Assembly (NCBI GenBank): GCA_965657545.1
Contig: CBFHOG010000008.1
Location: forward strand, 1-64,000
Length of the DNA stretch: 64,000 nt
Direction: 5' to 3'
From: UBA7446 sp965657545
GTDB lineage: Bacteria; Bacteroidota; Bacteroidia; Flavobacteriales; Flavobacteriaceae
Each line of letters opens with the position of its first letter. The stretch's first letter is position 1. Shown piece after piece: positions 42,169 to 50,644 of the stretch. The position numbers and the translations under genes were made by a program. The notes below the pieces were generated by a model. The model was given only the letters and a program-made list of their open reading frames with translations, ran no database searches and was not told where the DNA came from.

Positions 42169-43787
42169 GCGTACATTTTTGCACGTAATTCCTTTAGTTT
42201 GGCATCTGCCATATAATCGTCAAAAGTCATATAACGGTCAATAACGCCTTTTGGAGTAAGTTCCACCACCCTATTCCCAACAGACTGCGCAAAGGCATGA
42301 TCGTGCGTGGTGAGTAGTACTGTTCCTTTGAATTTAATTAGTGAGTTGTTAAAAGCAGTAATAGACTCTAAATCTAAGTGATTCGTTGGCTCATCGAGCA
42401 TTACCACATTGGCACGCTCCATCATCATACGAGAAAGCATACAACGCACTTTTTCTCCACCCGATAATACTTTTGCAGATTTTAGCGCTTCATCTCCACT
42501 AAAAAGCATCTTGCCTAAAAAACCACGTAAAAATACTTCTTCGCGTTCTTCGTCGGTTTTAGCGTACTGGCGAAGCCAATCTACCAACGACTCATCAGAA
42601 CCAAAATAAGAAGCGTTGTCTAGCGGTAAATAACTCTGATTAGTGGTTACACCCCATTCAAAGGAGCCAGCACTTGCTTGTTGCTTCCCATTTAAAATTT
42701 CATAAAAAGTAGTCGCTGCACGAGCATCCTTGCTATATATTACAACCTTATCTCCCTTGGCTAGGTTTACATCTATACCTGTAAAAAGTGGCACACCGTC
42801 AATCTCTGCTGCAAGTCCTTCGATATTCAAAATTTGATCGCCGGCTTCACGCTCACGCTCAAAAATAATAGCTGGATAACGTCTTGAAGATGGGCGAATA
42901 TCTGCAATATTGAGCTTATCAATCATCTTTTTTCGTGAGGTGGCTTGCTTTGATTTGGCAACGTTTGCACTAAAACGAGCAATAAACTCTTCCAACTCCT
43001 TTTTCTTTTCTTCGGCCTTTTTGTTTTGCTGCGCACGTTGTTTTGCTGCCAACTGACTCGACTCATACCAAAAAGTATAATTCCCAGAAAAATGATTGAT
43101 TTTTCCAAAGTCAACATCAGAAATATGCGTACACACCGCATCTAAGAAATGACGGTCGTGAGAAACCACAATGACCGTATTATCATAATTAGCCAAAAAG
43201 TGCTCAAGCCATTGAATGGTTTCATAATCCAAATCGTTGGTAGGCTCATCCATAATAAGGACGTCGGGGTTTCCAAATAATGCTTGCGCCAATAAAACAC
43301 GAACTTTTTGTTTTCCATCAAGGTCTTTCATTAAAGTGTAATGATGTTCCTCATGAATATCAAGATTAGAAAGCAGCGTAGCAGCATCACTTTCAGCGTT
43401 CCAGCCGTTCATTTCTTCATATTTGATTTGTAACTCCCCTACACGATCGCTGTCTGCATCTGAAAAATCGGGCTTGGCATATAAATCATCCATTTCTTTT
43501 TTTATGGCAAAAAGGGAGGTGTTTCCACGTATTACCGTTTCTAAAACAGGGAAATCGTCAAAGGCAAAGTGGTTTTGCTCTAATACTGACATACGTTTTC
43601 CTGATTCAAGGTGAACGTTACCTGAATTGGGTTCCATTTTTCCTGTAAGGACTTTTAGAAAAGTAGATTTTCCTGCTCCGTTGGCGCCTATAATTCCATA
43701 ACAATTCCCATGATTAAAGGAAACATTCACTTCATCAAATAAGACGCGCTTGCCAAATTGAACAGAAAGATTAGATACGGATAGCAT
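42165..43787 (-). CDS. ABC-F family ATPase (YbiT-like) with one degenerate ATP site
   Basis: This 540-residue soluble protein has two ABC modules joined by a linker and no membrane domain, as in ABC-F ribosome-acting factors (YbiT/EttA group). Module 1 Walker A is intact (GANGAGKS, residues 34-41) but its signature reads 'LDGKQKVR' (156-163). Module 2 has an intact signature 'LSGGEKVR' (441-448) but its Walker A is 'YSKDARAATT' (351-360), lacking the GxxGxGKS/T lysine. These two defects pair into the same composite ATP site, so one site is probably inactive. The protein likely acts on translation, but its exact role is unproven. Confidence 0.93.
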   Translation of the reverse strand: MLSVSNLSVQFGKRVLFDEVNVSFNHGNCYGIIGANGAGKSTFLKVLTGKMEPNSGNVHLESGKRMSVLEQNHFAFDDFPVLETVIRGNTSLFAIKKEMDDLYAKPDFSDADSDRVGELQIKYEEMNGWNAESDAATLLSNLDIHEEHHYTLMKDLDGKQKVRVLLAQALFGNPDVLIMDEPTNDLDYETIQWLEHFLANYDNTVIVVSHDRHFLDAVCTHISDVDFGKINHFSGNYTFWYESSQLAAKQRAQQNKKAEEKKKELEEFIARFSANVAKSKQATSRKKMIDKLNIADIRPSSRRYPAIIFEREREAGDQILNIEGLAAEIDGVPLFTGIDVNLAKGDKVVIYSKDARAATTFYEILNGKQQASAGSFEWGVTTNQSYLPLDNASYFGSDESLVDWLRQYAKTDEEREEVFLRGFLGKMLFSGDEALKSAKVLSGGEKVRCMLSRMMMERANVVMLDEPTNHLDLESITAFNNSLIKFKGTVLLTTHDHAFAQSVGNRVVELTPKGVIDRYMTFDDYMADAKLKELRAKMYA

Positions 43788-43811
43788 ACGTTATGTTTTT
43801 TGCAAAAATAT

Positions 43812-43840
43812 AAAAGCCCACAGACAATATGTGGGCTTTT
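43812..43840 (-). terminator. Terminator of the transaldolase operon
   Basis: A strong hairpin: AAAAGCCCACA (43812-43822) pairs with TGTGGGCTTTT (43830-43840) with a 7-base loop. Read on the minus strand it ends in a U-tract, so it ends transcription from tal. A -7-like TATTTTTG for the ABC-F gene may overlap its far side. Confidence 0.85.
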
Positions 43841-43861
43841 TCAATATGATTTACTGTTGGA

Positions 43862-44515
43862 TTAATTTCCTTTTTTGTGGTCGGCAAGAAATTTTGCCAA
43901 ACCGCTGTCAGTGAGTGGATGTTTTGCCAATCCAACAATGGCACTTAACGGCCCGGTCATAACATCTGAACCAATTTGAGCACAATCTATAACATGCATG
44001 GTGTGACGAACAGAAGCAGCCAGAATTTGCGTGTCAAAATCATAATTGTCATATATATTTCGAATGTCCTCAATTAGTTGTAAGCCATCTGTAGAAATAT
44101 CGTCTAAACGCCCAATAAAAGGAGATACATAGGTAGCGCCAGCTTTTGCTGCTAACAATGCCTGACCAGATGAAAACACAAGTGTACAGTTGGTTTTAAT
44201 GCCTTTATCAGAAAAATATTTAATTGCTTTAATACCTTCCAAAATCATAGGGATTTTTACCACAATTTGTGGGTGCAGTGCCGCAAGCGCCTCTCCTTCT
44301 TTAATCATCCCTTCAAAGTCCGTTGAAATAACTTCGGCAGAAACATCGCCTTCTACAATGTCGCAAATGGCTTTATAGTGGGCAATAATATTGTCTTGTC
44401 CTGTAATACCTTCTTTTGCCATCAAAGATGGATTTGTTGTTACCCCATCCAAAATACCAAGGGCCTGTGCCTCTCTAATTTGATCAAGATTTGCTGTGTC
44501 AATAAAAAATTTCAT
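43862..44515 (-). CDS. tal: Short transaldolase
   Basis: Transaldolase moves a dihydroxyacetone unit in the pentose phosphate pathway. This is the short class (217 residues, related to fructose-6-phosphate aldolase), with 'FIDTANLDQIREAQALGILDGVTTNPSLMAKEG', the Schiff-base lysine in the strand 'KTNCTLVFSSGQALLAAKAGA' and 'SPFIGRLDD'. It is downstream of an SDR gene with a 5-base gap and is followed by a terminator. Members of this class are hard to separate from aldolases by sequence alone. Confidence 0.92.
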   Translation of the reverse strand: MKFFIDTANLDQIREAQALGILDGVTTNPSLMAKEGITGQDNIIAHYKAICDIVEGDVSAEVISTDFEGMIKEGEALAALHPQIVVKIPMILEGIKAIKYFSDKGIKTNCTLVFSSGQALLAAKAGATYVSPFIGRLDDISTDGLQLIEDIRNIYDNYDFDTQILAASVRHTMHVIDCAQIGSDVMTGPLSAIVGLAKHPLTDSGLAKFLADHKKGN

Positions 44516-44520
44516 GTGTT

Positions 44521-45333
44521 TTAATTTAAGTTATAAAATGATGCTATTAAATTTTCGTACATACGTTGTGGCAATAAAAACTTGATTATTGGCGAAACGA
44601 CTTCTAAAAAAGGTCCAACACTGTAGTGTGGTTTTAATTTTTTTGCCTTGATTAGTTTTTCAATTTTAATTGCTACTTGAACAGGCTTTAATCCTTTGTT
44701 AACGTGTGCATCCATGTCTTGGAGTGCACTCTTGTATTGTTGGTAATAAATGGACTCTTCTTTTAGTGGCGCATAAAAACGACTTGCAGCTATGGGTGTT
44801 TGGATAGAACCGGGAGAAAGCGTCGTACATTGAATGGGGGTATGGCGCAACTCTAAACGCAAGCTTTCGGTAATACGCATAAGTGCTGCCTTTGACGCTG
44901 AATATACACTCCTGAATGGCAATCCGTTATCGCCTGCCAAGGAAGCTACATTTATAATTTTTCCAGACCCTTGCTTGTGCATTTGTTTAAGGGCATGTTG
45001 CATTACCCGAATTGGACCTTTTAGATTTGTATCAAAAACCTTGTCTAAAGGTTCCATTTCTAATTCTTCTACAGGACCTGCCATGCCCATTCCTGCATTA
45101 TTAATAAGCACATCAATACAATTATGCTCTATTACAATTTGGTCAATGGCATTGTGAATAGAATCGTTGTTAAGAACATCCATTGCAACGAGTGGAAAAG
45201 GATGATTAGGATGCTTGCTCGGCGTACGACTTGTGCCAATAACTTGATAACCACTTGTACATAAAAATTTTCCTGCAGCTAAGCCTATTCCTGAGGAGGC
45301 ACCTGTAATAAGTACAACGAGTTGTTTTTTCAT
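44521..45333 (-). CDS. Short-chain dehydrogenase/reductase
   Basis: This 270-residue Rossmann-fold enzyme has 'ITGASSGIGLAAGKFL' (glycine-rich nucleotide loop, TGxxxGIG), 'LINNAGMGMAGP' (NNAG motif) and the catalytic 'YSASKAAL' (YxxxK), with 'SLAG' for the catalytic serine region. The C-terminus is compatible with a classical SDR of the ketoreductase type. It leads the tal operon and lies just downstream of the SRP RNA gene on the same strand. The substrate is unknown. Confidence 0.92.
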   Translation of the reverse strand: MKKQLVVLITGASSGIGLAAGKFLCTSGYQVIGTSRTPSKHPNHPFPLVAMDVLNNDSIHNAIDQIVIEHNCIDVLINNAGMGMAGPVEELEMEPLDKVFDTNLKGPIRVMQHALKQMHKQGSGKIINVASLAGDNGLPFRSVYSASKAALMRITESLRLELRHTPIQCTTLSPGSIQTPIAASRFYAPLKEESIYYQQYKSALQDMDAHVNKGLKPVQVAIKIEKLIKAKKLKPHYSVGPFLEVVSPIIKFLLPQRMYENLIASFYNLN

Positions 45334-45341
45334 ATTAAAAA

Positions 45342-45438
45342 GGGCAAGTTACCTATAGCACACCGCTACGACCGCTTACCCTTGCTGCGTTTCCGCCCTG
45401 GGGGAATTCAGCAGGAGCTGGTTGTATAGGACTTGCCC
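45342..45438 (-). ncRNA. ffs: Signal recognition particle RNA (small bacterial 4.5S type)
   Basis: The minus strand carries a long hairpin. GGGCAAGT/ACTTGCCC (45438-45431 and 45349-45342) closes the outer stem. The apical part reads CCAGGGCGGAAACGCAGCAAGG, with the GGAA tetraloop and the conserved asymmetric internal loop of SRP domain IV that binds Ffh. It is about 97 bases long, the usual size of short bacterial SRP RNAs. A TATATTTG -7 element lies just upstream (45450-45443). This RNA, with Ffh, targets membrane proteins to the translocon. Confidence 0.85.
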
Positions 45439-45442
45439 GTTG

Positions 45443-45450
45443 CAAATATA
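45443..45450 (-). promoter_or_regulatory. -7 element of the ffs promoter
   Basis: TATATTTG on the minus strand is 4 bases before the first base of the SRP RNA stem, the right distance for its transcription start. No TTG is present at the ideal -33 position. Confidence 0.5.
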
Positions 45451-45512
45451 TATGCTTTGTTGGTTTTTTTTTCTGAACATAATGAGTATTTTTCAAAATA
45501 AATTAACGCCTC

Positions 45513-46535
45513 ATGAATAGGTTGTACTATTTCGGATTATTTGTCATTTTTCTGGTACTTGGTAGTTGCTCATCCAAAAAGGGTGTTTCCTATAAAATCA
45601 TCACACAATCAACCTCAAAAAAAGTACGCCCTGCAGACACCATACATCTATCTTTAAATACACTTACAGAAACCAAAACCCATCAATTTTATTGGAATAA
45701 CAAAAAGTTAGATCACCCTTTTGTAGTACCAAAAATTACAGGAGAACAACAGCTCAAAGTCGTTATTGAAACGGAAAGCGGCACTAAAGAACTGACCAAA
45801 AACATTCGTGTTTTTGCTTCTACAAAACCTAAAATCTACACCTATAAATTAATAAAAACCTACCCACACGATATCAATGCTTATACTCAAGGGTTGGAAT
45901 TTTTTGGTGATATTTTATATGAAAGCACGGGACAGTACGGGGCTTCATCCATTAGAAAAGTAGCTTATAAAAGCGGGGAGGTTTTAAAAAAACTCCCTTT
46001 AGACAAAGCCTATTTTGGGGAGGGATTGACACAAATTAATGGCAAAATCATTCAATTAACTTGGAAAAAGAAGCTTGGTTTTGTCTACAACAGTTCAGAT
46101 TTAACACTTGAAAAATCATTCAAATACACCAAAAGTCCTGAGGGGTGGGGACTTTGTACAGATGGAAAATGGCTGTATAAAACCGATGGCAGTCAAAAAC
46201 TTTGGCGGCTAGACCCAAATACATTTGAGGAAATTGACAGTAAAGATATTGTTACACACAACACCTATTTATCTAAAGTGAATGAGTTGGAATATGTTAA
46301 CGGGCTGATTTATGGAAATACGTATCAGTTCAACAAAGACGTTGTTGTGATCATTGACCCAAAAACTGGAATTGTACAAGGTGTGGTTGATTTTTCAGGA
46401 CTGAAGAAAAAAGTACAGCAACACAACAAATTAGACGTGTTTAATGGTATTGCTTATCACCCAGAACGAAAAACATTCTTCGTGACGGGGAAATATTGGG
46501 ATAAATTATTTGAAGTTGAAATAATTGAAAAATAA
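45513..46535 (+). CDS. Glutaminyl-peptide cyclotransferase (lipoprotein)
   Basis: This belongs to the beta-propeller glutamine cyclotransferase family, which turns N-terminal glutamine into pyroglutamate. A lipoprotein signal ends 'LGSCSS' near residue 19. Then come an N-terminal beta domain and the propeller starting at 'YPHDINAYTQGLEFFGDILYESTGQYG...VRKV', with 'FGEGLTQINGKIIQLTWK' and 'NELEYVNGLIYGNTY'. These match plant/bacterial type I cyclases. It overlaps the next gene by 11 bp and is probably coupled to it. Confidence 0.92.
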   Translation: MNRLYYFGLFVIFLVLGSCSSKKGVSYKIITQSTSKKVRPADTIHLSLNTLTETKTHQFYWNNKKLDHPFVVPKITGEQQLKVVIETESGTKELTKNIRVFASTKPKIYTYKLIKTYPHDINAYTQGLEFFGDILYESTGQYGASSIRKVAYKSGEVLKKLPLDKAYFGEGLTQINGKIIQLTWKKKLGFVYNSSDLTLEKSFKYTKSPEGWGLCTDGKWLYKTDGSQKLWRLDPNTFEEIDSKDIVTHNTYLSKVNELEYVNGLIYGNTYQFNKDVVVIIDPKTGIVQGVVDFSGLKKKVQQHNKLDVFNGIAYHPERKTFFVTGKYWDKLFEVEIIEK

Positions 46536-48096
46536 AACAAGAAATACGGTCTTAAAAACTCTGATGGTAGTAGTTGGTATAGCAGCTACTAGCCTGTACA
46601 GCGGATGTCGTACCGATTTCAACTTTAGACCTATCGGATTATCCGAACTAAGATTTAGCAGCGATACTGTTTATTTGGATACGATTTTTACTGGAATCAG
46701 TTCAGCCACTTATTCGCTAAAAGTATATAATACTTCAGATGATGCTGTTTCGATTCCAAATATTTATTTGGATAACGGAGACCTTTCAAATTTTAGATTA
46801 AACGTAGATGGTTTGAGTGGTCAATCGTTTCAAAATGTAGAATTACTGCCTAAAGACAGCATGTATGTGTATATCGAAACCACTGCTGACATAAATGAAC
46901 TCACACAAAACAACACCCAATTTTTATATGAAGATAAATTGCATTTCTCTGACGTAGGGGAAGTAATCCTAATGACCTTAGTGCAAGATGCGGTGTTTTT
47001 ATATCCCAACAAAAACAATGAAGGTATTAAAGAAAGTATTCCAATTGGCATCGATGACAAAGGAAACACGGTTGGTATAGTGGGCCGCTACTTAGAAGAC
47101 AACGAGCTAATTTTTACAAACGAAAAGCCCTACGTGGTGTATGGATATATGGGTGTTCCCTCAGGGAAAACAGCTATTTTTGAAGCAGGCGCACGTGTTC
47201 ATTTTCACGAAAACTCAGGTATTATTGTAGGAAACAATGCAACCATAAAAGTGAATGGTGAACCAAGCACAGACCCCGAAGTTATGGAAGGCGAAGTGAT
47301 TTTTGAAGGGGATCGACTAGAGCCGCTTTACGATAATATCCCCGGGCAATGGGGTGCTATTTGGCTTACCACAGGAAGCACGCAGCATCAGTTTAATCAC
47401 ACGACAATCAAAAACGCTACCGTTGGCATTTTAATGGATTATAACGACGAAACGGCAAACCCCACATTGACTTTAAAAAATACGCAAATTCACAACAGTG
47501 CCGCTGTAAATTTATGGGGTAAAACAGCTCATATTTACGCAGAAAACAGTGTATTTGGCAATGCAGGACAAGCATCATTTCACGGAAATATTGGTGGTAA
47601 TTATCATTTTATTCACTGTACGTTTGCTAACTATTGGAATAAAAGTTTTCGCTCAACACCTGCTGTTTTATTAAATGATTACACCCCTATTGACAGTAAG
47701 ACAAACTTAATTAAACCTCTTGAGAAAGCTACTTTTGACAACTGTATTATTGAAGGAAATCAATTTGTTGAGTTTTATGTAGAGCAGGTAGGCACAGATG
47801 CTTTTAACTTCAATTTAAACCACACGGCAATACAGTTTGAAAGTTCAAATCAATCCGTGATTGAAAATCCCTTCTTTGATTGGGAAAATTCAAATGTCTA
47901 TACAAATATCATTCGAAACGGAACTCCCTATTTTGTGCTTCCAGAAAAAAATGACATGCGCATATCCCAACAAAGTGAATTTATCCAAAAAGGAGACGCA
48001 ACAATTGGATCGCAAATACCAAAAGACTTACTAGGCGTTCAACGCACTACACCACCGGACATGGGCGCGTATCAGCACATTATCATTGAAAACTAA
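46525..48096 (+). CDS. Beta-helix-type surface lipoprotein, function unknown
   Basis: This protein starts with TTG 46525 and has a lipoprotein signal ending 'SGC' near residue 28. The N-terminal part (about residues 40-160) looks like a cell-surface beta domain; later turns 'GARVHFHENSGIIVGNNATIKVNGEPSTDP', 'NHTTIKNATVGILMDYND' and 'ENSVFGNAGQASFHGNIGGNYHFIHCTFANY' repeat in the right-handed parallel beta-helix style. It ends 'LLGVQRTTPPDMGAYQHI'. Relatives are conserved in Flavobacteriia with no known function. The end overlaps glyA by 4 bp. Confidence 0.85.
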   Translation: MKNKTRNTVLKTLMVVVGIAATSLYSGCRTDFNFRPIGLSELRFSSDTVYLDTIFTGISSATYSLKVYNTSDDAVSIPNIYLDNGDLSNFRLNVDGLSGQSFQNVELLPKDSMYVYIETTADINELTQNNTQFLYEDKLHFSDVGEVILMTLVQDAVFLYPNKNNEGIKESIPIGIDDKGNTVGIVGRYLEDNELIFTNEKPYVVYGYMGVPSGKTAIFEAGARVHFHENSGIIVGNNATIKVNGEPSTDPEVMEGEVIFEGDRLEPLYDNIPGQWGAIWLTTGSTQHQFNHTTIKNATVGILMDYNDETANPTLTLKNTQIHNSAAVNLWGKTAHIYAENSVFGNAGQASFHGNIGGNYHFIHCTFANYWNKSFRSTPAVLLNDYTPIDSKTNLIKPLEKATFDNCIIEGNQFVEFYVEQVGTDAFNFNLNHTAIQFESSNQSVIENPFFDWENSNVYTNIIRNGTPYFVLPEKNDMRISQQSEFIQKGDATIGSQIPKDLLGVQRTTPPDMGAYQHIIIEN

Positions 48097-49373
48097 GCAT
48101 TAAAAAGAGGTCGATGCGCCATCATGGCATGTACCTGTTCCCCTACCCCTGCAATAATGGTTTCATCCTCTGGATTTTGAATAACCTCATCAATAAGTGA
48201 AACGATAGGCTCCATATCAGCTGCTACCAATCCTCGAGTGGTTATAGCGGCAGTTCCGAATCGGATACCTGAAGTTACAAATGGGGATTTGTCATCAAAA
48301 GGCACCATGTTTTTGTTTGCGGTAATTTCAGCTTTAACCAGCGATTGTTCAGCTTGCTTTCCAGAAATATTTTTATTGCGCAAGTCCACCAGCATCATAT
48401 GGTTATCTGTACCACCAGAAATTAGATTATAACCCCGATCAACAAAAGCTTTTGCCATAGCTTGCGCATTTTCACGTACACGCAAAATATAGTGCAAGAA
48501 ATCGTCTGTTAGCGCCTCACCAAAAGCAATGGCTTTTGCACCAACTACGTGTTCTAGCGGTCCACCCTGATTCCCTGGGAAAACAGCCATGTCAAGCAAT
48601 GAAGACATCATACGTAAATTCCCATTTTTAAATTTAAGTCCAAAAGGGTTTTCATAATCCTGCCCCATCATCATGAGTCCACCACGAGGCCCACGAAGGG
48701 TTTTGTGTGTAGTAGTGGTTACCACATGACAGTGTGGTAAAGGATCGTTTAAAATACCCTTAGCGATGAGTCCTGACGGATGCGAAATATCTGCCAACAA
48801 AAAGGCTCCAACGCTATCAGCAATTTCTCTAAAACGTTTAAAATCAATATCTCTAGAATATGCAGATGCCCCTGCAATAATCATTTTTGGCTTTTCTTTA
48901 GCAGCCATTTCTTCAATGACATCGTAATCCAATCGACCTGTTTCTTTATCTACGCCATAAAAAACAGCATCGTACAAACGTCCAGAAAAATTTACTGGCG
49001 ATCCGTGGGTAAGATGACCGCCATGAGACAAATCAAAACCCATAATTTTATCTCCTGGTTGAATAAATGCGTGATAAACAGCGGTATTTGCCTGAGATCC
49101 TGAGTGCGGTTGTACATTGGCATAGGCAGCACCAAACAGCGCTTTTGCGCGGTCAATGGCAATCGTTTCAATCTCATCAACAACCTCACAGCCTCCGTAG
49201 TAACGTTTTCCTGGATATCCCTCAGCGTATTTGTTTGTGAGAATAGATCCCGTGGCTTCCATTACCTGCGGACTGGTAAAGTTTTCAGAAGCAATAAGCT
49301 CAATTCCGCCTATTTGGCGTTCTTTTTCTGCTTCAATTAACTCAAAAATTTGTGAATCTCTTTGGATATTCAT
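48093..49373 (-). CDS. glyA: Serine hydroxymethyltransferase GlyA
   Basis: GlyA interconverts serine and glycine while making 5,10-methylene-tetrahydrofolate. I use ATG 49373, giving the standard 426-residue protein 'MNIQRDSQIFELIEAEKERQ'; the frame runs open upstream to 49538 but includes a hydrophobic non-family stretch. Marks: 'IELIASENFTSPQVMEATGSILTNKYAEGYPGKRYYGGCE', PLP lysine in 'VTTTTHKTLRGPRGG', and 'GTAAITTRG'. Confidence 0.97.
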   Translation of the reverse strand: MNIQRDSQIFELIEAEKERQIGGIELIASENFTSPQVMEATGSILTNKYAEGYPGKRYYGGCEVVDEIETIAIDRAKALFGAAYANVQPHSGSQANTAVYHAFIQPGDKIMGFDLSHGGHLTHGSPVNFSGRLYDAVFYGVDKETGRLDYDVIEEMAAKEKPKMIIAGASAYSRDIDFKRFREIADSVGAFLLADISHPSGLIAKGILNDPLPHCHVVTTTTHKTLRGPRGGLMMMGQDYENPFGLKFKNGNLRMMSSLLDMAVFPGNQGGPLEHVVGAKAIAFGEALTDDFLHYILRVRENAQAMAKAFVDRGYNLISGGTDNHMMLVDLRNKNISGKQAEQSLVKAEITANKNMVPFDDKSPFVTSGIRFGTAAITTRGLVAADMEPIVSLIDEVIQNPEDETIIAGVGEQVHAMMAHRPLFNA

Positions 49374-49482
49374 AGCTAAAATTAAAGAACAAAAATAGCC
49401 AAACAACACAAGATAAAGCACTAAAAAGAATGGATTTATTAAAAACAAATGAACATACAGCAGAAGATCATACTTTTGCAAC

Positions 49483-49944
49483 ATGCAAAGGCCTATTAAC
49501 ATCAAAAACAAACGAGCCCGATTTGAGTACGAACTCATGGATCAATACACAGCCGGAATCGTATTAACCGGAACGGAAATAAAGTCCATTCGTGCCGGAA
49601 AGGCTTCTATTGCTGAAAGTTTTTGTGCCTTTAGTGAGCAAGGCGAGCTTTTTATTATCAACATGCATATAGACGAATACAGTCACGGCGGCTATGTAAA
49701 TCACAGAACTAAAGGGGATAGAAAATTACTATTGCAACGCAAAGAATTGCGCAAACTACTTAAGCAAGTGCAAAACGTTGGACTAACCATTGTTCCTTTG
49801 CAGGTGTTTTTAACAGATAAAGGCCTAGCAAAAGTTCGCATTGCTTTAGGTAAAGGAAAAAAAATACACGATAAACGAGAAACCATAAAAGATCGTGAGA
49901 ACAAACGCCAGCTCGATCGTGTAAAAAAGAATTTTAAGCGTTAG
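49483..49944 (+). CDS. smpB: SsrA-binding protein SmpB
   Basis: SmpB binds tmRNA for rescue of stalled ribosomes. The 153-residue protein has the family start 'INIKNKRARFEYEL', 'GTEIKSIRAGKASIAESFC', 'NHRTKGDRKLLLQRKE' and a basic C-terminal tail. A TACTTTTG element (49471-49478) lies 4 bases before the start, suggesting a very short or absent leader. The tmRNA gene (ssrA) is not in this window. The end overlaps the pcm gene by 4 bp. Confidence 0.97.
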   Translation: MQRPINIKNKRARFEYELMDQYTAGIVLTGTEIKSIRAGKASIAESFCAFSEQGELFIINMHIDEYSHGGYVNHRTKGDRKLLLQRKELRKLLKQVQNVGLTIVPLQVFLTDKGLAKVRIALGKGKKIHDKRETIKDRENKRQLDRVKKNFKR

Positions 49945-50585
49945 TTTTTATCCTCCAAAAGAGGAACAAATCGGAAATCGCCAAGTATTAATTTTTGAAA
50001 ATTGGTGTTTGATGTTCTGGTAATAACCGTCATTTTCTGATTGGTTTCACCAACGGGAATCACCATTTTCCCACCAACAGCAATTTGACCAAGAAGTGCT
50101 TCAGGAACAGCAGGAGCGCCTGCAGTAACAATAATTCTATCGAATGGGGCTTGTTCTGGAAATCCTTTATACCCATCTCCAAAAATGAGCTTTTTAGGTT
50201 TGAATCCCAAGGCGGGTAATCGTTTTAAGCTGGTGCGAAATAATTCGTGTTGGCGCTCAATAGAATACACCTCTGCGCCCATATGACACAGCACCGCAGT
50301 TTGGTAACCAGAACCTGTACCTATTTCCAAAACTTTCATTCCCGCTTTTAACTGCAGTTGCTCGCTTTGAAATGCGACTGTATAAGGCTGTGAAATGGTT
50401 TGCTCCGCCCCTATAGGAAATGCTTTGTCTTGGTAGGCGTGATCAACAAAACTGCTATCCAAAAACAAGTGACGAGGAATGTCACCAATAGCATTAAGTA
50501 CTTCGGCTTGCACAATACCTTTTTGTTTTAAAACCGCTACCAACTGGCGCCGTTTTCCCTGATGCTTGGTTGTATCCTGATTCAT
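49941..50585 (-). CDS. pcm: Protein-L-isoaspartate O-methyltransferase
   Basis: Pcm methylates isoaspartyl residues in aged proteins so that they can return to aspartate. Marks: 'DIPRHLFLD...AYQDKAFPIGAEQTISQPYTVA' and the SAM-binding motif 'VLEIGTGSGYQTAVLC', then 'FDRIIVTAGAPAVPEALLGQIAVGGKMVIPVG'. I start at ATG 50585 ('MNQDTTKHQGKRRQLV'), since upstream codons do not fit the family. It is about 214 residues. Confidence 0.95.
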   Translation of the reverse strand: MNQDTTKHQGKRRQLVAVLKQKGIVQAEVLNAIGDIPRHLFLDSSFVDHAYQDKAFPIGAEQTISQPYTVAFQSEQLQLKAGMKVLEIGTGSGYQTAVLCHMGAEVYSIERQHELFRTSLKRLPALGFKPKKLIFGDGYKGFPEQAPFDRIIVTAGAPAVPEALLGQIAVGGKMVIPVGETNQKMTVITRTSNTNFQKLILGDFRFVPLLEDKN

Positions 50586-50644
50586 CTGTTCAAAAATACA
50601 AAATCGACTGCCTACCCGCCACATAATCTTGTTACATTTGTAAT

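Noticed and set aside
49374..49538. Longer N-terminus for glyA
   Set aside because: The extension is a hydrophobic run absent from serine hydroxymethyltransferases and runs into the upstream smpB start region.
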